NCBI GenBank assembly: GCA_964387775.1
Contig: CAYLZO010000087.1
Span: forward strand, 1 to 18,762
Direction of reading: 5' to 3'
Source of the DNA: CAYLZO01 sp964387775
GTDB taxonomy: Bacteria; Chloroflexota; Anaerolineae; JAAYZQ01
DNA: 18,762 nucleotides
Numbering within the stretch: the first letter of the stretch is position 1; each line of letters begins with the position of its first letter. Below, piece after piece: positions 13,766-18,762 of the stretch. The position numbers and the translations under genes are program-made. Below the pieces are notes generated by a model. The model had not been told where the DNA came from. It saw nothing but the letters and a program-made list of their open reading frames with translations, and ran no database searches.

Positions 13766-13843
13766 CGTGATTCGTGATACGTGATTCGTGATGCGTCCCT
13801 CGACGAGCTCGGGATGCATCCTGAGCCTGTCGAAGGATGCATG
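13766..13843. repeat. CGTGATTCGTGATA tandem string plus REP-like hairpin
   Basis: Bases 13766-13795 are two near-copies of CGTGATTCGTGAT(A/G). They run into a CTCGACGAGCTCGGG block and a stem made of ATGCATCCT (13814-13822) and AGGATGCAT (13834-13842). On the minus strand the hairpin begins about 8 nt past the pncA stop and might pause or partly end transcription. With the element at 13594-13730 it accounts for most of the 13571-13850 gap. Confidence 0.75.
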
Positions 13844-13850
13844 GTCTATT

Positions 13851-14573
13851 TTACACCACCTTGGCGACGACTTCAACTCCGTTCTCGGCCATGTTGTAGA
13901 GAAAGAGGAGGTGCAGCAGGTCGGCGTGGTGGGGCATGGCGCCGATCTCCTCGGCCACGTCCACCGGGATGTGGAAAGTGTCCACGCCGTCCACCGGCAC
14001 GATGACGCGCACGTCGGCCAGGCCGAAGGCGTTGGCCCGCAGGCGGAGGTGCATGGCCAGTTGGTAGGTGCAGAAATCGGTGCAATCGCCGACGGTGAGG
14101 AACGTCGTCACCTCGGGATGGGCGGCCAGCCAGTCGTCCAGCCCGGTGTTGATGCTGACGCTGACCGAGTTCTTTTCGATGACGGTAAAGAGGTCGGAGA
14201 AGGGCAGATCGCGGAGCTCGGGCACGGTGACCGATTCTGCGGTGCCGCCGACGCAGTGGGGCGGAAAGCTGCCGAATTCGACGGCGTCCTCGGTGTGGGT
14301 GTCCTGGGGCAAGACGAAGTGGCGCACGCCCAGCTCGTAGGCGCGTTGGAAGAGGTGAACGATGGGCTCGACGATGCCGGCCACCCGCTCGCTGGCCAGC
14401 GCCCCCTCGTAACAAAAGCCGACGGTCACGTCCACGGCCATCACGGCCACTTTTTCCGGGCCGCCGGCGTCTCTCACCACCTCGGCCAGGTCGAGGGCCG
14501 GGCGGGTGTTGTACCACTCGACGGCCCAGCCCAGAAACGGCCGGCTGCTCTCGATTAGACGCTCGACCTTCAT
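13851..14573 (-). CDS. pncA: Nicotinamidase, isochorismatase-like hydrolase family
   Basis: The 240-residue enzyme deamidates nicotinamide to nicotinate, the entry step of this salvage route. The catalytic triad is visible: Asp48 in A-V-D-V-T, Lys134 in I-E-K-N-S, and Cys168 in D-C-T-D-F-C-T-Y. The zinc site is D91-T-H93 and the block S-F-P-P-H106-C-V-G-G-T-A-E-S, typical of nicotinamidases rather than generic isochorismatases. About 40 residues precede the first core strand, a longer N-terminus than usual. GGAGG lies 6 nt before the ATG. It is the first gene of the seven-gene set, behind a strong promoter with two palindromic operators. Confidence 0.9.
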   Translation of the reverse strand: MKVERLIESSRPFLGWAVEWYNTRPALDLAEVVRDAGGPEKVAVMAVDVTVGFCYEGALASERVAGIVEPIVHLFQRAYELGVRHFVLPQDTHTEDAVEFGSFPPHCVGGTAESVTVPELRDLPFSDLFTVIEKNSVSVSINTGLDDWLAAHPEVTTFLTVGDCTDFCTYQLAMHLRLRANAFGLADVRVIVPVDGVDTFHIPVDVAEEIGAMPHHADLLHLLFLYNMAENGVEVVAKVV

Positions 14574-14586
14574 TTCAAGCCTCCAT

Positions 14587-14607
14587 TTCGTGTATTTATG
14601 ACACTAA
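14587..14607. promoter_or_regulatory. Putative NrtR operator 2 in the pncA leader
   Basis: A 21-bp imperfect palindrome has GTGT at 14590-14593 and ACAC at 14601-14604, the same N7 spacing as the other two sites. It lies in the untranslated leader, 46 bp from the operator at the start site, which would allow two dimers to bind. Confidence 0.7.
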
Positions 14608-14632
14608 TACTCAGCAAAAAAGAAGAAGCCAC

Positions 14633-14653
14633 TTTGTGTAAATTTCACACTAA
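14633..14653. promoter_or_regulatory. Putative NrtR operator 1 at the pncA start site
   Basis: A 21-bp imperfect palindrome has GTGT at 14636-14639, ACAC at 14647-14650 and an AAATTT centre. It shares one base with the -10 box and covers the predicted start site near 14646, so a bound repressor would block transcription. The nrtR promoter has a matching site in the same position. Confidence 0.8.
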
Positions 14654-14680
14654 TTATACCCACCTTCTGCCCGTTGTCAA
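14653..14680 (-). promoter_or_regulatory. Promoter of the NAD salvage operon
   Basis: On the minus strand TTGACA (14675-14680) and TATAAT (14653-14658) are 16 bp apart, giving a start near 14646 and a leader of about 73 nt. Both boxes are exact consensus. Confidence 0.85.
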
Positions 14681-14705
14681 AAACGTAAGCGGCTGTGACC
14701 GGTCC

Positions 14706-15398
14706 TCATGGAAAGAGCCGCCGGGCCTTGACTTCGGCGACGGCGTCGTCGCGGTAGCGGTAGAGCTGCGCCGGGCGCCCCTCGCCGGTGCGATAGCGGC
14801 CCGTGGCCTCGATGACGTCGGCGCCGAGAATCTTGCGCCGAAAGTTCCGCTTGTCCAGCTCCTCGCCCAGGACGATCTCGTAGGCGGTCTGCAGTTCGGT
14901 CAGCGTAAAGGTCTCGGGCAGCAGCTCAAAGCCGACGGCCGTGTACTCCAGTTTGTAGCGCAGGCGGGTCAGCGCATACTGCAGGATATCGGCGTGGTCG
15001 AAGGCCAGTGGCGGCAGGTCATAGATCGACCACCAGCGGACGCGCTCGGCATCGTCGGCCGTGCAGGGGACGATGCTCGTCGCCGGGACGGCGGCAAAGT
15101 AGGCCACGGTGATGGTCCGCTCCCGGGGATCCCGATCGGGCCAGCCAAAAGTGTAGAGTTGCTCCAAAAAGACGTCGGCCAGGCCGGTCTCTTCCTCCAA
15201 TTTGCGCTGGGCAGCCGCCTCCAGCGCTTCGTCCGGGCCGACGTATCCTCCGGGGATGGCCCACAGACCTTCATAAGGCCAGTTCTTGCGCCGCACCAGG
15301 AGCACTTGCAGGTCCTCGTCGCGCAGGGCAAAGATGACCACGTCCACCGAGACGTGCGGACAGCCACACCCCTTCGATGCTTCTCCGTTCGTGTTCAT
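14706..15398 (-). CDS. nrtR: NrtR-family Nudix-related transcriptional regulator of NAD metabolism
   Basis: This 230-residue protein has an N-terminal Nudix domain (about 15-140) and a C-terminal winged-helix domain (about 155-215). The latter contains L-D-K-R-N-F-R-R-K-I-L, characteristic of NrtR. Family members repress NAD biosynthesis genes and usually sense ADP-ribose. The Nudix box G51-x5-E57-x7-R65-x-L-x-E-E-x-G72-L is complete except that the Glu after Arg65 is Lys66. Loss of that metal-binding Glu suggests weak or no hydrolase activity and a pure sensor role. The ATG at 15398 overlaps the operator and lies about 3 nt from the predicted RNA start, so translation would be nearly leaderless. 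Seven NAD-linked genes follow on the same strand. Confidence 0.95.
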   Translation of the reverse strand: MNTNGEASKGCGCPHVSVDVVIFALRDEDLQVLLVRRKNWPYEGLWAIPGGYVGPDEALEAAAQRKLEEETGLADVFLEQLYTFGWPDRDPRERTITVAYFAAVPATSIVPCTADDAERVRWWSIYDLPPLAFDHADILQYALTRLRYKLEYTAVGFELLPETFTLTELQTAYEIVLGEELDKRNFRRKILGADVIEATGRYRTGEGRPAQLYRYRDDAVAEVKARRLFP

Positions 15399-15408
15399 TC
15401 CACACTAA
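15388..15408. promoter_or_regulatory. Putative NrtR autoregulatory operator
   Basis: The palindrome has GTGT at 15391-15394 and ACAC at 15402-15405. It overlaps both the last base of the -10 box and the nrtR start codon. Its outer half (TTAGTGTG on the minus strand) is identical to that of the site at 14633-14653. Confidence 0.78.
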
Positions 15409-15436
15409 GTATACCGGCAAAAAGGGGATTTGTCAA
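15408..15436 (-). promoter_or_regulatory. Promoter of nrtR
   Basis: On the minus strand TTGACA (15431-15436) and TATACT (15408-15413) have a 17-bp spacer. The predicted start near 15401 lies inside the operator, as at pncA. Confidence 0.8.
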
Positions 15437-15449
15437 ATCGGCTGTGACA

Positions 15450-15554
15450 AAAGACCCTTGGGGGTTTCCGTCGGTTGCAGCAGCTCTGGCCGATTGATAG
15501 CGTCTGGCTCACCGCCCAACAGCTTGTGGAGAGCAAGAAACCCCAAGGGTCTTT
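15450..15554. repeat. 105-bp inverted-repeat element with AAAGACCCTTGGGG ends
   Basis: The ends (15450-15468 and 15537-15554) are inverted copies differing by a single extra G. About 68 bp of unrelated sequence lies between. The element sits just upstream of the nrtR promoter and supplies the final codons and stop of the hydrolase gene ending at 15509. It may also act as a hairpin between the two genes. Confidence 0.8.
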
Positions 15555-16513
15555 CGGGCCAAGAACGCGTCCACCGCCTCAAGAAAAGCAGCGGGGCACT
15601 CCTCGTGGGGCACGTGGCCGCAATCGGGCACGACGACCAGCTCGGCGTCGGGCAGCTCGCCCGCCAGGCGCACGCTCTGCTCTGTGGGCACGATGCGGTC
15701 GTCGTCGCCGGTGATGACCAGGGCAGGCAGTTGCAGCTCGTTCAGCCGCCCGTCGAGGTCCGAGGCACGGCTGGCGACGGTCAGCTCCCACAGCGCCCGG
15801 TCCCAGTTCTGGGCCTGGAGGGGCCGGGTGTAGCCGGCCCAGATCTCGTCGGTGATTTGGGCGGGATCGTGCCAGGCCGAGCGGCCAAAGTCCAGGCCCC
15901 AGTCCCGGATCGAGCGCACCAGCAGCGGCCCCACGCGGCGCATCTGGGGCGTGCGCAAGAGCGGGCGCACCAGGGCCGGCGTCCCGCCGCCGTGGTAGAT
16001 GGCCGGATCGACCAGGACCAGGGCTTCCACCCGCTCGGGGTAGGCCAGCGCCGTCAGCGCCGACACCGTCCCCCCCGCCGAGTTGCCGACGAGGATGGCC
16101 CGCTCGACGCCCAGCGCGTCCATCAGGCCGACGGTCAGGTCCACCTGGGCCCCGGCGCTGTAGGGGCTCTCGCCCTGCCACTCGCCGGGCATCGGCCGCT
16201 CCGTCAGGCCAAAGGCGGGCCGGTCGAAGGCAATGACCGTGGCTTGTTCGGCCAGGGGGGCCATGACCTCGCGCCAGGAAAAGACGCTGGCGGCAAAGCC
16301 GTGGAGCAGGACCAGCACCGGCTCGCCCTGGCCGGCGATTTTGTAGTGGACGTCGATGCCGCCCACCTCGACGAAGCGGCTGTCGGGATCGGCCATTTGT
16401 TCCGGTGGGACCGTGCCCTCCAGCGGCGGCACGGGCACCAGGAACGGCCCGACGAGCACGACGACGAGCAGGCCGGCCAGGATGATCAGCAGGATTCGCC
16501 CTAATCGTTTCAT
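15509..16513 (-). CDS. Membrane-anchored alpha/beta hydrolase
   Basis: The 334-residue protein starts with a basic tip and one hydrophobic segment (about 7-28), an anchor or signal, so the enzyme probably faces outside the membrane. The alpha/beta-hydrolase core shows the oxyanion block L-L-H-G-F at 69-73, the nucleophile elbow G-N-S145-A-G-G, the acid region T-G-D-D-D at 269-272 and the base in D-C-G-H300. The substrate is unknown; esterase or C-C hydrolase activity is possible. The ATG at 16513 has GGAGGGGG just upstream; longer upstream frames would destroy the anchor. The last 14 or so residues come from the repeat at 15450-15554 and do not look like family sequence. It is divergent from the ATPase gene at 16650. 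Confidence 0.9.
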   Translation of the reverse strand: MKRLGRILLIILAGLLVVVLVGPFLVPVPPLEGTVPPEQMADPDSRFVEVGGIDVHYKIAGQGEPVLVLLHGFAASVFSWREVMAPLAEQATVIAFDRPAFGLTERPMPGEWQGESPYSAGAQVDLTVGLMDALGVERAILVGNSAGGTVSALTALAYPERVEALVLVDPAIYHGGGTPALVRPLLRTPQMRRVGPLLVRSIRDWGLDFGRSAWHDPAQITDEIWAGYTRPLQAQNWDRALWELTVASRASDLDGRLNELQLPALVITGDDDRIVPTEQSVRLAGELPDAELVVVPDCGHVPHEECPAAFLEAVDAFLARKTLGVSCSPQAVGR

Positions 16514-16590
16514 TTCCCCCTCCGATTTCTGATGGGACCATCTTACCACGATTTGGATGCACAAAAAAGTGCGGACGGTCACGCGGTTGG

Positions 16591-16619
16591 TTGACATCTC
16601 CCCCCTTCCGCCGTATAAT
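16591..16619 (+). promoter_or_regulatory. Perfect-consensus promoter of the ATPase-TPR pair
   Basis: TTGACA (16591-16596) and TATAAT (16614-16619) are separated by exactly 17 bp. The start is expected near 16626, giving a leader of about 24 nt with GGAGG at 16641-16645, 4 nt before the ATG. No operator-like palindrome is seen here. Confidence 0.88.
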
Positions 16620-16649
16620 GGTTGTAATTTGGCACGCATCGGAGGAAAG

Positions 16650-17933
16650 ATGAACGCGATACCCGAACACTTGCGCGTACGAGCCACGACACTGGAGGAC
16701 GCCTGGAGCCGATTCGATCCCCATCTGCCGCTGCCCGTGGGCAGCCCCTTTTACGTCGAGCGGGACGACAACCCCCTGGGCCGCCTGGCCCGCGCCCTGT
16801 TGTTGGTGAGGGGCAGCGCGCCCAAGTATTTTTTCGCCGGCCATCGCGGCAGCGGCAAGTCCACCGAGCTGAACCGGCTCGTAGCCGATCCCCAGATCCA
16901 GGCGCGCTACTGGCCGATCAAGTTCTCAGTGCGCGACGAATGCGACCTCAACGACCTGGGCCACGTCGAAGTGCTGCTGGCCATCGGCGCCCAGATCTTT
17001 CACCAATACACCGAGGGTGGGGGCACAATCAAGGACGATCTCCTGGCCGAATTGGAAGCCTGGAAGGGGCGGACGGTCGAGCGGTTGCGGGGCAAAGGCG
17101 CCACCTTTGAGAGCGGCGCGGGGTTGGACATCGGCGCCTTTTTCCTCTCCGCTCTCCTCAAGGTCAAGACCGAGCACGTGACCCGCGAAATCGTCCGCCA
17201 GGAGATCGAGCCCCGGCTGACCGAGCTGATCGGGATCATCAACCTGATCAGCGCCGAGGTGCTGGCCCAGAGTGGGCGACAGGCCCTCGTCGTCGTCGAG
17301 GACATGGACAAGCCGCCGCTGGCCATCGCCCGCCAACTTTTCGAGGAAGGGTACACCAACCTGACCCAGCCCACCTGCGCCATCGTCTACACCGTGCCGG
17401 TCGCCATCTATTTCGACCCGGCCTTTACCCAGATCCGGGAGTGCAGCTACTTTTTGCCCAACGTCAAATTGCACGAAAAGGGACGGCGCGACGAGGCTCA
17501 CGCCAGCGGCCTCCGCGCCATGCGCGCCCTGGCCCTGGCGCGTATGGACGACGCCCTGATCGACCCCGACGCCCTGGACGAGGCGGTGCGCACCAGCGGC
17601 GGCGTCTTTCGCGAAATGGCCCACGTCGTGCAGCGGGCCATCGACAACGCCCTGGCCCGCGCCGACGACCGTGTGAAAGTCGAGGACGTGGCCTGGGCCG
17701 CCAGCCAGATCCGCAGCGGGTTCCGGCGGCTGCTGGCCGACGAGGACTATCGCCTGCTCCTGGACGTGCGTTCCTCCAACGAGATGCGCCGGCCGGGCAA
17801 GCTGGGCCCCCTCTTTCACCTGCTGGCCGTGCTGGAATACACCAACGGCGAGAACTGGTGCGACGTCCACCCCGCCCTGGACCCGCTGCTGGACGAGGTG
17901 GCGCCCACGCTGGAGGAATCCCCGGATGCCTGA
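16650..17933 (+). CDS. P-loop (AAA-like) ATPase of unknown role
   Basis: This 427-residue protein has a Walker A motif G64-H-R-G-S-G-K70-S-T and a Walker B-like strand A-L-V-V-V-E-D-M-D at 212-220, with a sensor-like strand A-I-V-Y-T-V-P near 244-250. The region after about 270 is helical and charged, containing G-G-V-F-R-E-M, and resembles the lid plus winged-helix part of AAA ATPases. The tail repeats L-L-D-E-V-like helices. The start at 16650 is chosen for its GGAGG site and for lying downstream of the promoter. Its stop overlaps the next gene by 8 nt, so the two are made together. It may act as a DNA-bound or protein-remodelling ATPase switch. The exact family is not identified. Confidence 0.87.
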   Translation: MNAIPEHLRVRATTLEDAWSRFDPHLPLPVGSPFYVERDDNPLGRLARALLLVRGSAPKYFFAGHRGSGKSTELNRLVADPQIQARYWPIKFSVRDECDLNDLGHVEVLLAIGAQIFHQYTEGGGTIKDDLLAELEAWKGRTVERLRGKGATFESGAGLDIGAFFLSALLKVKTEHVTREIVRQEIEPRLTELIGIINLISAEVLAQSGRQALVVVEDMDKPPLAIARQLFEEGYTNLTQPTCAIVYTVPVAIYFDPAFTQIRECSYFLPNVKLHEKGRRDEAHASGLRAMRALALARMDDALIDPDALDEAVRTSGGVFREMAHVVQRAIDNALARADDRVKVEDVAWAASQIRSGFRRLLADEDYRLLLDVRSSNEMRRPGKLGPLFHLLAVLEYTNGENWCDVHPALDPLLDEVAPTLEESPDA

Positions 17934-18762
17934 TCCCCTCCCCTCCGTGGAGACGCGCCTGGACCTGCTGGCCGGCGCGCTCGACCGGGCCCGGCGCTAT
18001 GGCACGGGCCTGATCCTCTTTGTCGTCTATCGCGCCGAGAGCAGCCGCGCCGCCCTGGAGCAGAGGCTGCTGGCCCACCTGGCGGCCAGCGGCCAGCGGG
18101 CGCGCCGCGTTCAATTCCGGCCCGACGACCCGCCGCCGGCCCGCGACCTGCTGGGACGCCTGCAACAGGAGCCCCCCGCCGGCGACGAGGTGGTCCTCGT
18201 CTACGACCTGCGCCACGCTTTTCCCCAGATTCTCAACTCGCTCAACTACCGGCGCGAGTACGTGCCCGAGAACCGCTGGCGGCTCCTGTTCTGGACGCGG
18301 GACGAAGAGGTCGTCCGCGTCATCCGCGACGCGCCCGACTTTTGGGCCTTTGTCAACCAGCTTGTGGAGCTGCCCGAGGCGCCGCCGCCGGCCGAGCGGC
18401 TGCGCCTGGCCCGCGACCTGGCCTGGGCCGGCCTGGGAGACGATGAGGAATTGCGACGGCTGGACCCCGACGAGCGCCGGGCGCGCATCGCCCTGCGCGA
18501 GCGGCTGCTGGCCGAACTGCCCGCCGACGAGACCAGCCTGGCCGGCCGCGCCGAGCTGCACTACACTCTGGGCGGGTTATATTACCACGCCGGGCAGCCG
18601 GGCCAGGCTCGAGAACATTTTCAGGCCGCATCAGACCTGGCCCAACAGAGCGGCGAAGCCGGCCTGCAAGCCAGGGCGCTCAACGGCCTGGGCAACGTCT
18701 ACCGCGCCCTGGGCCGCCTCGACGAGGCCCGCGACGCCTACCGCCAGGCCATCGACCTCGAC
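17926..18762 (+). CDS. TPR protein with ATPase-like N-terminus lacking Walker A (partial, runs off window)
   Basis: At least 279 residues are present, open to the window end. GGAGG lies about 9 nt before the ATG. The N-terminal 150 residues look like an ATPase fold without a Walker A loop: strand T-G-L-I-L-F-V-V-Y is followed by R-A-E-S-S instead of a GKT loop. Then come E-V-V-L-V-Y-D-L, a Walker B-like strand, and R-W-R-L-L-F-W-T with A-P-D-F-W-A-F, a block I associate with STAND-like TPR proteins. From about 213 two tetratricopeptide repeats are visible, with G-G-L-Y-Y-H-A-G and G-N-V-Y-R-A-L-G-R-L-D-E-A-R. More repeats probably follow. The 8-nt overlap with the intact ATPase gene suggests a physical or regulatory pair. 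Confidence 0.82.
   Translation, partial: MPDPLPSVETRLDLLAGALDRARRYGTGLILFVVYRAESSRAALEQRLLAHLAASGQRARRVQFRPDDPPPARDLLGRLQQEPPAGDEVVLVYDLRHAFPQILNSLNYRREYVPENRWRLLFWTRDEEVVRVIRDAPDFWAFVNQLVELPEAPPPAERLRLARDLAWAGLGDDEELRRLDPDERRARIALRERLLAELPADETSLAGRAELHYTLGGLYYHAGQPGQAREHFQAASDLAQQSGEAGLQARALNGLGNVYRALGRLDEARDAYRQAIDLD

Noticed and set aside
16557..16649. Longer N-terminus for the P-loop ATPase
   Set aside because: It covers the consensus promoter; GGAGG at 16641-16645 marks the ATG at 16650.

Overview
The window is GC-rich, densely coded DNA that looks like a Chloroflexota chromosome (Anaerolineae/Caldilineae-like; inferred, not proven). The hints are an exported protein ending in a 'YLPLV'-type C-terminus, a Uma2-family protein, a tungsten-type aldehyde:ferredoxin oxidoreductase with its own MoaD-like partner, and many short palindromic repeats, some lying in frame inside genes. 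I saw no rRNA, tRNA, CRISPR array, transposase or phage gene.

Layout: (1) 1-430 holds a hairpin terminator, a decayed CoxE-type VWA fragment on the minus strand, and a promoter with a palindrome at its start site. (2) 435-2872 (+) encodes an exported, probably lipid-anchored protein and an Lgt-family membrane protein. (3) 2970-3593 (-) is a Uma2 gene with a perfect-consensus promoter and a short leader. (4) 3691-7302 (-) reads, in transcription order, MNT nucleotidyltransferase, broken HEPN/DUF86 partner, SRAP/YedK-type DNA-protein crosslinking protein, MoaD/ThiS-like protein, and aldehyde:ferredoxin oxidoreductase.

(5) 7439-15398 (-) is the most coherent block: an NAD-salvage regulon. The Nudix-related repressor NrtR (14706-15398) lies upstream of seven genes: nicotinamidase pncA, a CxxC AhpD-like protein, nicotinate phosphoribosyltransferase pncB, NadM-type adenylyltransferase, a VWA/zinc-ribbon protein, a pyruvate-kinase-like barrel protein, and glutamine-dependent NAD synthetase nadE. 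Together they give the full route nicotinamide -> nicotinate -> NaMN -> NaAD -> NAD. Three 21-bp palindromes of the form GTGT-N7-ACAC support autoregulation and operon control: two at the pncA promoter and one at the nrtR promoter. A 25-bp perfect stem closes the operon. Three of the seven operon genes (CxxC protein, VWA/zinc-ribbon, pyruvate-kinase-like) have no textbook role in NAD synthesis and are the best candidates for undescribed biology.

(6) 15509-16513 (-) is a membrane-anchored alpha/beta hydrolase, separated from nrtR by an inverted-repeat element that supplies its last codons. (7) 16650-18762 (+) is an overlapping pair behind a perfect-consensus promoter: a P-loop ATPase and a protein with an ATPase-like N-terminus lacking a Walker A motif, followed by TPR repeats that run off the window. 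It looks like a two-gene signalling or defence-type module of unknown role.
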